DNA from: Agromyces atrinae
GTDB taxonomy: Bacteria > Actinomycetota > Actinomycetes > Actinomycetales > Microbacteriaceae
Assembly (NCBI RefSeq): GCF_013407835.1
Contig: NZ_JACCBI010000001.1
Span: 2,480,001-2,544,000 of the forward strand
Direction of reading: 5' to 3'
DNA length: 64,000 bases
Shown here: positions 9,121-16,460 of the stretch, in pieces
Numbering within the stretch: position 1 is the stretch's first letter
How the letters are laid out: the number at the start of each line of letters is the position of its first letter
Made by a program: the position numbers and the translations under genes
Notes under the pieces: generated by a model
Database searches by the model: none
The model's input: the letters and a program-made list of their open reading frames with translations, nothing else
What the model was told of the DNA's origin: nothing

Positions 9121-10367
9121 CGGCCGGCATCCTCTGCCTGAATTCCCAGGCGTTTAAACATCAGATGTTGTTCGGCGAAGGCGCGCGAGATGATCGTCGG
9201 GATGAGGGTCGTCGTGACGATGGCGGCGCCGATCATCGCAGGCCCCTGAAGGCCGAGCGGAGTGGCGAGTGCCACGCCCGCGACGGTCGTGCCGATCGCG
9301 GTACCGGCGTTGAACGCCGAGACGGCGAGAGCGGAGCCGAGCGTGGCGGCCTCTCCCGAGAAGCGCACGGCGAGCAGGATGAGCACGCCGTTCGCGCTGA
9401 GTCCGAAGAGACCGAGTACGACGACGAGTGCCGTCATGAGCCACGGCGCCCCGACCGAGAGACTGATCGCGACGAGCACGACCGCGGTCACTGCGGGCAC
9501 GAGGATCGTCACGACGCCGGGGTGCGCGTCGCCGAAGCGACCGCCGAGGATCGCACCGACGAACGAGCCGACCCCGAACCCGGTCAAGACGAGAGGCACG
9601 AGAGCGACAGGCACGCCAGCCTGCTCGGTCAAGATCGGCGCGATGAACGAGTAGGCGGCGAGAACGCCACCCGTCGTCGTCGCGCACGCGAGCAGGGCGA
9701 GCCACAGGCGACCTGACCGCAGACCGGCGAGTTGCGCACGCACGGTGCTCGCAGCGGCAGTCGTGTCGTCGCCGGGCACCAGGCGGGCGACGAGTACGAC
9801 CGCGACGACGGCGGCCGCCCCGAGCACCCAGAAGGTACTGCGCCACCCCGACATCTGGGCGATGAAGGCACCGATCGGAACTCCGATGACCGTCGCGAGC
9901 GCACCACCCGCACTCACGATTCCCATGGCGCGCGAGCCGAGGGCGGGGCCGGCGGCACGCGTCGCGACGACCGCGGCGACGGCCCAGAACGCCCCGGTCG
10001 CGACAGCTGTGACAAACCGGGCGATCAGGAGGACCGTGAGATCAGCGCTCAGCGCGACGACGACGTGGCCGACGACGAACACCACGAGCGCGAGAACGAG
10101 TGTGAGCTTCTTCGACATGCGCATCGTGAGCAACGCCATCGTCGGTGCTCCGACGATCATGCCCGCGGCGAAAACGGTGATGAGCGAACCCGCCTCGGCG
10201 AGCGAGAGCCCGAGGTCGCCAGCGACCTGGGGCAGGATGCCGGCGATGACGAACTCCGTCGTGAGCATGAGGAAGGTGCCCGCGGCGAGCACGAAGACGA
10301 CGAGCGGCAAACGGGCGGGGGTGCCGGCCGAAACAGGAACCGGAGCGTCGGTCGTATGCGTCGTCAT
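9117..10367 (-). CDS. MFS transporter, drug/sugar-efflux type (AraJ/Cmr-like)
   Basis: 416-residue inner-membrane protein with about twelve membrane segments. The start (residues 20-110) resembles the arabinose-efflux/chloramphenicol-resistance group: TTEFVIAGILPQVAGDLGLS and the motif-A-like MRMSKKL between segments 2 and 3. It probably exports a small drug or metabolite by proton antiport; the substrate cannot be read from sequence. It is divergently transcribed from an XRE-family regulator across 136 bases that contain an interrupted palindrome, the usual layout for a locally controlled exporter. Confidence 0.88.
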   Translation of the reverse strand: MTTHTTDAPVPVSAGTPARLPLVVFVLAAGTFLMLTTEFVIAGILPQVAGDLGLSLAEAGSLITVFAAGMIVGAPTMALLTMRMSKKLTLVLALVVFVVGHVVVALSADLTVLLIARFVTAVATGAFWAVAAVVATRAAGPALGSRAMGIVSAGGALATVIGVPIGAFIAQMSGWRSTFWVLGAAAVVAVVLVARLVPGDDTTAAASTVRAQLAGLRSGRLWLALLACATTTGGVLAAYSFIAPILTEQAGVPVALVPLVLTGFGVGSFVGAILGGRFGDAHPGVVTILVPAVTAVVLVAISLSVGAPWLMTALVVVLGLFGLSANGVLILLAVRFSGEAATLGSALAVSAFNAGTAIGTTVAGVALATPLGLQGPAMIGAAIVTTTLIPTIISRAFAEQHLMFKRLGIQAEDAGR

Positions 10368-10450
10368 GAGACTCCTTCACGCGCGGATGTCGATTGGGCC
10401 GTCATCCATCACAGCCGCAGTCGCTCGCGGGCGGGAGGTCCCGTCTATCG

Positions 10451-10469
10451 GGGGGAGAGACTCACCCCC
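10451..10469. promoter_or_regulatory. candidate operator between exporter and regulator
   Basis: A 19-base interrupted palindrome of GGGGG-n-GAG-n-CTC-n-CCCCC form centred at 10460. It lies in the divergent promoter region 22 bases upstream of the regulator's TAGCGT box (10491-10496). It is the clearest symmetrical element in this gap and the natural candidate binding site for the XRE protein. Confidence 0.4.
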
Positions 10470-10503
10470 TCTTCGCGCGCCGGGCGGGTCTAGCGTGAAA
10501 CTC

Positions 10504-11388
10504 ATGGACACTCCGGCTGACAATCGCGACGACATCCGCGACTTCCTCGCCACCCGGCGAGCGCGCCTCAGCCCTGAGGCGGTTGGTCTGCCCGCGGGGA
10601 GCCGCCGTCGTGTGCCGGGGCTTCGTCGGGAAGAAGTCGCGGTGCTCTCGGGCGTCAGCACCGAGTGGTACACCCGGCTCGAGAAGGGGCACATCTCAGG
10701 GGTGTCGGAGGACGTGCTCGGCGCCGTGGCCCGCGCGCTGCGACTGAGCGACGACGAGCGCGACTACCTCTTCGATCTCGCGAAGGCCGCGCGCCCGACC
10801 CTCCGCCCGGCAGCTCCGCCGAAGGAACGGAGCATCGACTCGCCCGTGCAGTGGCTCATGGACTCGATCACGATGTCGGCGGCATTCCTCCGCAACGGGC
10901 GGCTCGACGTCATCGCGACGAACCACCTCGCGCGGGCGCTTCACGCCCCCATGTTCGAGAGCCCGACCGCCGTCGGCGGCCAAGCGAACTTCGCTCGCTT
11001 CCACTTCCTCGACCCGGTCGCGCGCGACTTCTTCGTCGACTGGGAGGGCGGAGCCTCGGCGACCGTCGCGCTCTTGCGCGGCGAGGCCGGGCGACGCCCC
11101 GCTGACCGCGCGCTGCGCGAACTCATCGGCGAACTCTCGACTCACAGCCGGGAGTTCACGACGCTGTGGGCCGCGCATGACGTACGCACGCGACACGAAG
11201 GGATCAAGCCGCTGCAGCACCCCATCGTCGGCTTCATCGAGCTGACGTACCGCACCGCCGAGCTCGGCGACCCGAGCAACGCTGCCCGCACCCTCAACGT
11301 CTACACGGCCGAGCCCGGCACCCCGAACGAGGACCGATTGAAGGTGCTGGCGAGCTGGGCGGTGTCGTCCGCAGAGCCTCAGGCATGA
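10504..11388 (+). CDS. XRE-family regulator with MmyB-like ligand domain
   Basis: 294 residues. The N-terminal helix-turn-helix is at about 40-60 (LRREEVAVLSGVSTEWYTRLE region), in the form typical of actinobacterial MmyB-like regulators (PGLRREEVAxLxGVSxxWYTxLEQG). The C-terminal half (about 110-280) matches the PAS-like MmyB domain reported to bind small hydrophobic ligands in relatives. It likely controls the divergent MFS gene. A TAGCGT box seven bases before the ATG suggests a leaderless transcript. Confidence 0.9.
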   Translation: MDTPADNRDDIRDFLATRRARLSPEAVGLPAGSRRRVPGLRREEVAVLSGVSTEWYTRLEKGHISGVSEDVLGAVARALRLSDDERDYLFDLAKAARPTLRPAAPPKERSIDSPVQWLMDSITMSAAFLRNGRLDVIATNHLARALHAPMFESPTAVGGQANFARFHFLDPVARDFFVDWEGGASATVALLRGEAGRRPADRALRELIGELSTHSREFTTLWAAHDVRTRHEGIKPLQHPIVGFIELTYRTAELGDPSNAARTLNVYTAEPGTPNEDRLKVLASWAVSSAEPQA

Positions 11389-11453
11389 CCGCGTGACCCC
11401 ACGGTGCTACTCTCGCGACACACCCGCATCCACCCCGCGAAAGGACCCCGGCA

Positions 11454-11903
11454 ATGGCTTCGAACGACACCGAAGAGAGCGGCTTCACCGACGCCGAACG
11501 CGCGGCGATGAAGCAGCGCGCGGCCGAGCTGCGCGCACAGGGCAAGGGCGGCACGGGGTCGGCCAAGAAGAAGCGTGAAGCCGAGGCGTGCGTCGAGGCC
11601 ATCGCCGCGCTCGAGGGCGCCGACCGTCAGATCGCCGAGCGTCTGCACGCGATCGTCACCGAAGAGGCACCGCACCTCGACCCGAAGACCTGGTACGGAT
11701 TCCCCTCGTACGCGCGCGACGGCAAGGTCGTCGTCTTCTACCAGCCGGCCTCGAAGTTCGACACCCGCTACGGATCGATCGGCTTCAACGAAGACGCCCT
11801 GCTCGACGACGGCGTCTTCTGGCCGACGTCGTTCGCGGTGCTCGAGATCGACGAGGCCGTCGAGAAGAAGCTCCGCGCGCTCGTCACGACCGCCGCGGGT
11901 TGA
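11454..11903 (+). CDS. DUF1801 (YdhG-like) family protein
   Basis: 149 residues. A charged N-terminal part (KQRAAELRAQGKGG, KKKREAEA) precedes a compact domain with ETWYGFPSYARDGKVV-like sequence (here KTWYGFPSYARDGKVV), characteristic of DUF1801/YdhG-like proteins related to the Fra/frataxin-like fold. The function is not established; some relatives are annotated as intracellular iron chaperones, which is weakly supported. AAAGGA lies upstream of ATG 11454. It is coupled to the next gene by a TTGA overlap. Confidence 0.7.
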   Translation: MASNDTEESGFTDAERAAMKQRAAELRAQGKGGTGSAKKKREAEACVEAIAALEGADRQIAERLHAIVTEEAPHLDPKTWYGFPSYARDGKVVVFYQPASKFDTRYGSIGFNEDALLDDGVFWPTSFAVLEIDEAVEKKLRALVTTAAG

Positions 11904-12409
11904 GCGTCACCCTCCGGGTCGGCGGACTTCCACGAACAGAGCTCTCGGCTGAGCTGCGCTCGCGCGGCATCCTCCTCAACGCGCACGCCGAGACGCTTCT
12001 CGCGGCGCCGGAGTTCGACGGCGTGACCGAGCCGGAGGTCGTCTCGATCGTCGAGCGCTCCGTGGGCGACCTCGGTTTCGCGGAGGGCGCTCCGCTCTCC
12101 CGCATCCTCGCGGCCGCCGAGGCACAGGGCCTCGCGCTCTGCCCTCCCACCACGGGCCCGTACCTGCGTCTCGCAATGGATGAGCAGCAATCGGCACCCG
12201 ACTCGGTGCTCAGTTCAGGCCGCGCACCCACCGGATCCCTCACCGTCGCGACCCGAGCCCTGAGCGACGACGTCGACTACCCGCGTGGCTTCTACCTGCG
12301 CGTCGTCGATGGGCAGTCGTGGTTGCGCGGCTACGCCTGCGACGACGAGCACATCTGGTCACCCGCCGATCGATTCGCCTTCCGGCTGCCTGCCGAGAGC
12401 ACGCAGTAA
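11900..12409 (+). CDS. conserved protein of unknown function
   Basis: 169 residues from a TTG at 11900 that overlaps the previous stop (TTGA). No ATG or GTG lies near enough to be preferred. It has no signal peptide or membrane segment. It contains ordered motifs (SIVERSVGDLGF, CPPTTGPYLRL, GFYLRVVDGQSWLRGYACDDEHIW) that resemble, from memory, an uncharacterised family also found in Firmicutes, where it is sometimes mislabelled helicase. There is no catalytic signature I recognise. Its last 51 bases overlap the end of the opposite-strand gene at 12359-12628. Confidence 0.65.
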   Translation: MSVTLRVGGLPRTELSAELRSRGILLNAHAETLLAAPEFDGVTEPEVVSIVERSVGDLGFAEGAPLSRILAAAEAQGLALCPPTTGPYLRLAMDEQQSAPDSVLSSGRAPTGSLTVATRALSDDVDYPRGFYLRVVDGQSWLRGYACDDEHIWSPADRFAFRLPAESTQ

Positions 12410-12628
12410 CCGCTCGAGCGAGTCGAGGCCCGCGCCCGTCATCCCGAGGGCGTACGAAGCCCCGCGGATGACCCAGCGCGCGTCATCCGCTTCGCCCTGC
12501 ACCTCGACGATGACCGCCGCATGCCGGTCGAGGCGCCACCCGGCGAGCAGGACGACGCGCTCCGCCGCCGACCGGGACGAACCCGAGCCGAGCACGCGAA
12601 GCGCGTCGTCCTGCCCTGGGGGCGTCAT
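12359..12628 (-). CDS. small hypothetical protein at the end of the copper/haem cluster
   Basis: 89 residues, starting at ATG 12628, which overlaps the PepSY gene stop by four bases (ATGA) as in a coupled operon. It has no membrane segment. Residues such as RVVLLAGWRLDRHAAVIVEVQG and DARWVIRGASYALGM look like folded protein rather than shadow translation. It runs 51 bases into the convergent gene ending at 12409. I do not recognise the family; the overlap and coupling are the main support. Confidence 0.55.
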   Translation of the reverse strand: MTPPGQDDALRVLGSGSSRSAAERVVLLAGWRLDRHAAVIVEVQGEADDARWVIRGASYALGMTGAGLDSLERLLRALGRQPEGESIGG

Positions 12629-14061
12629 CGCGATCGCACCCCTGCCCGTCGGCGCTGCACGGCACCGAGCACGAGGTCGACCGCGACGAATGCCGCGAGG
12701 CTCCAGCCGAGGAGCGGCAGGAACACGCCGATCGCGACGGCCACGACGAGCACGGAGGCCGTTCCCCACCACGGTGCGCGAGCGATCGCCCCGCGGGCCG
12801 GTGCCCGGCCGACGATCGCGCGCGGCTCGCGTGTAGGCCGACGCTGCCACCACATGACGTAGCCCCACACGACCATCGCGACGATCCCGAGCGCCGTGAT
12901 GAAGAGCCCGATCTGGTTGGGCAGCCCGAACATCGTTCCCTGGTGCGTGTCGATGCCCCAGCGCGCGAGCTTCGCCGCGAACGGGTAGTCGGCGAAGTCG
13001 ACGCGGTCGGTGACCTCGAGCGTCTGACCGTCGATCGCGACGGCGTCGACCTCGGTCGGGAAACTGCGCTGGATCTCTTGCACGACCCACGCCGTCTCGG
13101 CACCCGCGGGCGGGCGGATCTCGACGAGACCGGTGTTGACGTTGACCTCCTCAGCGATCGACAGCACCGAATCGAACGCCGCCGGGCTCACGTCGCCCGT
13201 GGTCGACTCCCCTCCGCCCGAGCCGCCGTGGTGCGCGTGATCGTCGTGGGCGACCTCAGCACCTCCCGACAGGTCGGTGTTGAGAGACGGTGTCGACCAG
13301 TTCGCCGCGGCCCGCAGATCGGCGACGTTCGTGCCGCCGTACGCCGACCACGTGATGCCCGTCGCGGCGAGGAAGAGTGCCCCGATCGCGAGCCAGATGC
13401 CCGTCGACGTGTGCCAGCTGAGTATCGCGCGGTATCCCTTCGCGGTGCGGTTCGGACGCACGAAGTCCTTCTTCGCGCGCGACTTCCGCACACGCACGAC
13501 CCAGAGCGCGACTCCCGCGAGGGTGATGACGCCGAGCCAGGATGCCGCGAGCTCGCTGTACAGCCGGCCGACCTCACCGAGGTGCAGGTTGCGGTGCAAC
13601 TGGCTGATCCACGTGCGCAGCGGCAGTGCGCCGCTCGTGCCGTACGCCGTGAGCTCGCCCCGGATATCGGCGGTCGCCGGGTCGACGAACACTGCGCGGG
13701 TCTCGCTCTCGCCGAGCGACGCGTCGGCGTACATCACACGCGTCGTGTCGCCGGGGTTCGGCGCCGGCCGCACGGCGGCGATCGTCTCGCCCTCGCCGAC
13801 GTAGGCGTCGGCCGCCGCGATCTGGTCGGCGAGAGGCAGGGAGGTGTCGGCGACGGGCGCGCGGAGCTCGTCGGCGTAGACGACCTGCTCGATCTGCGGA
13901 GCGAGCGCGTAGAGCGCGCCGCTCGTCGCGGCGACGAGGATGAACGGGCCGACGAGGATCGCGGCGTAGAAGTGCAGGCGGAGCAGCAGTTGCGCCATCC
14001 AGCCCTTCCGGTTCACGGGAGGGATCGGCGCGGGAGCCGGTTTGTCGAGCGTCGAGGTCAT
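12625..14061 (-). CDS. PepSY-associated transmembrane protein
   Basis: 478 residues from ATG 14061. The pattern of PepSY-TM proteins is visible: an N-terminal segment at about 23-50 (LLLRLHFYAAILVGPFILVAA), a large extracytoplasmic PepSY domain (LYALAPQIEQVVYAD onward), middle segments with SQLHRNLHLGEVGR and LSWHTSTGIWLA, a His-rich linker (HDDHAHHGG), a second PepSY-like region ending RWGIDTHQGTMFGLPNQ, and two or three C-terminal segments. Relatives act in iron/haem or copper reduction and uptake, often with paired His haem ligands. It is encoded downstream of DyP peroxidase and the copper chaperone genes. Confidence 0.88.
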   Translation of the reverse strand: MTSTLDKPAPAPIPPVNRKGWMAQLLLRLHFYAAILVGPFILVAATSGALYALAPQIEQVVYADELRAPVADTSLPLADQIAAADAYVGEGETIAAVRPAPNPGDTTRVMYADASLGESETRAVFVDPATADIRGELTAYGTSGALPLRTWISQLHRNLHLGEVGRLYSELAASWLGVITLAGVALWVVRVRKSRAKKDFVRPNRTAKGYRAILSWHTSTGIWLAIGALFLAATGITWSAYGGTNVADLRAAANWSTPSLNTDLSGGAEVAHDDHAHHGGSGGGESTTGDVSPAAFDSVLSIAEEVNVNTGLVEIRPPAGAETAWVVQEIQRSFPTEVDAVAIDGQTLEVTDRVDFADYPFAAKLARWGIDTHQGTMFGLPNQIGLFITALGIVAMVVWGYVMWWQRRPTREPRAIVGRAPARGAIARAPWWGTASVLVVAVAIGVFLPLLGWSLAAFVAVDLVLGAVQRRRAGVRSR

Positions 14062-14084
14062 GGGGTTCCGATCGAGGTGAGGGG

Positions 14085-15311
14085 TCAGAGCAGGGTGTCG
14101 CCGATGTAGCCGCCCTCGGCGCACCCGGGCGGGAGAGCGAAGACGGCCGAACCGATCGGCACGGTCCATTCGTTGAGGAGGTCGAGCTCGTCGAGGCGCT
14201 TCTGGATCGGCACGAACTGACGCGTCACATCGGCTTGGTGCGAGACGAAGAGAAGCCCCGAATTCGAGATGCCACCGCCCGTCGGCGCGTCGTCGTAGTT
14301 GTACCCCCGGCGGTAGATGCGCTCGGCGGTGTTCTCCGACCGCGACCGGCGAACGTGCGAGAACTCGGGGATGACAGGGAAGCCGATCGCCGTCGTCGCC
14401 TCGAAGTCGGGCTCGTCGTGCTCGGCCGTGCCCGTGAGCGGAGCCCCGTTCGAGAGGTATCGGCCGACCGACTGCTCCCGGCCGCCGCGGTCGAGTCGGT
14501 CCCACTTGTCGAGGTCCATGTGGATGCGGCGGACGACGACACTCGTGCCGCCCGCGAGCCATCCCTCGCGGCACCACACCAGGTCGCCGAAGTCGTCATC
14601 GCTCGGCGCAGGATTCACGGTTCCGTCGACCTGACCGAAGAGGTTGCGCATCGTGGTGCCGTTGTTCTCCGACCCGTACGCGCGCCGGAACCCCGTCTGC
14701 GTCCACCGCACGGCGGCGAAGCTCCGCGTGTCTTTCAGCAGCATGCGCACGGCATGCGCCACGGTGAAGGCGTCGTCGGCGGCGACCTGGAGGAGCAGGT
14801 CGCCTCCGCTCCAGGCATCCTCGAGCCGATCGATGCCGAACGCGGGGAGGGCGCCGAGCCACGCGGGGCGCGCCTCAGTGCCCGCGGCGCGCGAGACGAG
14901 CTCGGCACCGAACCCGACCGTGACGGTGAGCCGGGCCGGCACGACGGCGAGCTCGGGCTCGGAGTCGGCGAGCGCGGCGACACCCTGGGTCAGGCGCGCG
15001 GCGTCATCGGTCAGCACGCGCAGCATGCGCCGGATCGCGTCGCGGTCGGTGTCGGGGTGCAGATCGAGCGCGATGAGTGTCGTGTGCGCCTGCGGGGCGA
15101 CGGTCACACCCGCCTGGTGAGCGCCGTAGAAGGGCACCGTGAGGGAGCCGTTGAGCGGTTCGGCGACCGCGTCATCCGCTCGGGGGCGCGCGAGAACGGC
15201 ATCCGCCCCGATCGCCGCTGCGGCGCCGAGGCCGGCGACGGCACCTCCGAAGAGGAGCCGTCGCCGGGTCAGCCCACCGGCAGCGGGCTGTTCGGCTTGA
15301 GGGTCGGTCAT
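14085..15311 (-). CDS. Tat-exported DyP-type haem peroxidase (EfeB-like)
   Basis: 408 residues. The twin-arginine signal is TRRRLLFGG (15-23) followed by a hydrophobic stretch. The DyP signature GQVDG at 226-230 supplies the distal Asp229, and His319 (PEFSHVRR) is the expected proximal haem ligand. Relatives oxidise dyes or, as EfeB, serve in ferrous iron uptake; no efeU/efeO genes are here, so a role in envelope redox handling next to copper genes is equally possible. Its start overlaps the PCu(A)C stop by four bases. Confidence 0.93.
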   Translation of the reverse strand: MTDPQAEQPAAGGLTRRRLLFGGAVAGLGAAAAIGADAVLARPRADDAVAEPLNGSLTVPFYGAHQAGVTVAPQAHTTLIALDLHPDTDRDAIRRMLRVLTDDAARLTQGVAALADSEPELAVVPARLTVTVGFGAELVSRAAGTEARPAWLGALPAFGIDRLEDAWSGGDLLLQVAADDAFTVAHAVRMLLKDTRSFAAVRWTQTGFRRAYGSENNGTTMRNLFGQVDGTVNPAPSDDDFGDLVWCREGWLAGGTSVVVRRIHMDLDKWDRLDRGGREQSVGRYLSNGAPLTGTAEHDEPDFEATTAIGFPVIPEFSHVRRSRSENTAERIYRRGYNYDDAPTGGGISNSGLLFVSHQADVTRQFVPIQKRLDELDLLNEWTVPIGSAVFALPPGCAEGGYIGDTLL

Positions 15312-15847
15312 TCGCCCTCGCCGCCCATGTCCATGTCCATCTCGCCGTCGCCGACGTAGTTCTCGTTCGCGCCCGAGTAGTCCTTCGCGGGAGCGGTGAA
15401 CTCGAAGGTCGATCCGTCGTCGAAGGTGAGGGTGAACGCGACCTCGTCACCGGCCACGACGGGAGCCTCGAGGCCCATGAGCATGATGTGGTTGCCACCC
15501 GGCGTGAGCTCGAGGATCTCGCCCGCGGCGATCGTGAAGCCTCCCGTCTTCTCGCGCATGACCATCTCGCCCGATTCGTTCTCGACGGTCTCGTGCAGTT
15601 CGAGCATCGGCGAGGCGGCCGACGTCGCCGAGACGACCGTGATGTCAGCGTCGCCCGTGTTCTCGATCTCGCCGAACGCGGCCGACATGCCCGACTCGGC
15701 GGTCTTCACCCACGCGTCGTCGATGGTGACCGCCTCGGCGGCGGTCGTCGTCGACACCGAAGCCGGCTCGGGCGACGAGCACCCGGCGAGCGCGAGGGCG
15801 AGGATGCCGCCGGAGAGGGCTGCGGTGAGGCGGAGACGTGCATTCAT
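15308..15847 (-). CDS. copper chaperone PCu(A)C lipoprotein
   Basis: 179 residues with lipoprotein signal (ALALAGC, Cys23). It carries the Cu(I)-binding pattern of PCu(A)C: His85 (LELHE), Met95/Met97, His120, Met122 and Met124 (HIMLM). The C-terminus DGEMDMDMGGEGE is an additional Met/acid-rich possible metal site. Family members pass copper to the Cu-A centre of cytochrome oxidase. It sits between copC and the DyP gene in one operon, in line with copper delivery outside the membrane. Confidence 0.93.
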   Translation of the reverse strand: MNARLRLTAALSGGILALALAGCSSPEPASVSTTTAAEAVTIDDAWVKTAESGMSAAFGEIENTGDADITVVSATSAASPMLELHETVENESGEMVMREKTGGFTIAAGEILELTPGGNHIMLMGLEAPVVAGDEVAFTLTFDDGSTFEFTAPAKDYSGANENYVGDGEMDMDMGGEGE

Positions 15848-15881
15848 GAGTGGTGCCTTTCTGTAGGGATGGTGCGGTGAT

Positions 15882-16460
15882 TCAGGAACGGGGACGGCGA
15901 CGGATGACGCGCGCGAGCGCCCACCACACACCGAGTGCGAGCGCGGCGCCGCCGAGACCGAGGAGCACGGGGCGGAGCACGGCGAACGAATCGTCGGAGG
16001 CGGATTCGTCGGGTGCGGCTTCGTCGGCTGCGGCGGGGCTCGGCTCCGCCGTAGCGACGGGCGCCGGCGCGACGTCGCCGATCGAGAAGGGGATGACACC
16101 GCTGATCGGATGACCGTCGGCCGACACGACGCGCCAGCGCACTTCGTAGACGCCGTCGGGAGCGCCCGTGGCGAGGGGTGCCGTGACCACATCGCCGTCG
16201 AGTCGCGTCTCGCCGCTCACCCAGTCGTTGCCCGCGTCATCCACCACGAGCACGAGCGCACCGATCGTCAGTACGTCGTCCGAGAACGTGAGCGCGACGT
16301 CGGCGGGAGCCGCGTCGAGGTTCTCGTCGACGGCGGGCGAACTGTCGAGCAGCTGGTCGTGGGCGAACGCCGGAGTCGCGACCCCGACGCTCAGCGCTGC
16401 GGCGAGCAGGAGCGAGACGGCGAGGGCGCCGCCCGACCTGCGGAGGATTCGTTTCGTCAT
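15882..16460 (-). CDS. CopC-domain copper-binding protein with C-terminal anchor
   Basis: 192 residues. The signal peptide ends AFA, so the mature protein would begin with His34 (HDQLL), the N-terminal His of the CopC copper brace. A second conserved His is in SADGHPISG. An Ala/Pro/Glu-rich linker then leads to a membrane anchor near 163-183 and RRRPRS. It binds Cu(II) outside the cell and hands it to the CopD-like membrane protein encoded immediately upstream; the genes overlap by four bases (16457-16460). Confidence 0.92.
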   Translation of the reverse strand: MTKRILRRSGGALAVSLLLAAALSVGVATPAFAHDQLLDSSPAVDENLDAAPADVALTFSDDVLTIGALVLVVDDAGNDWVSGETRLDGDVVTAPLATGAPDGVYEVRWRVVSADGHPISGVIPFSIGDVAPAPVATAEPSPAAADEAAPDESASDDSFAVLRPVLLGLGGAALALGVWWALARVIRRRPRS

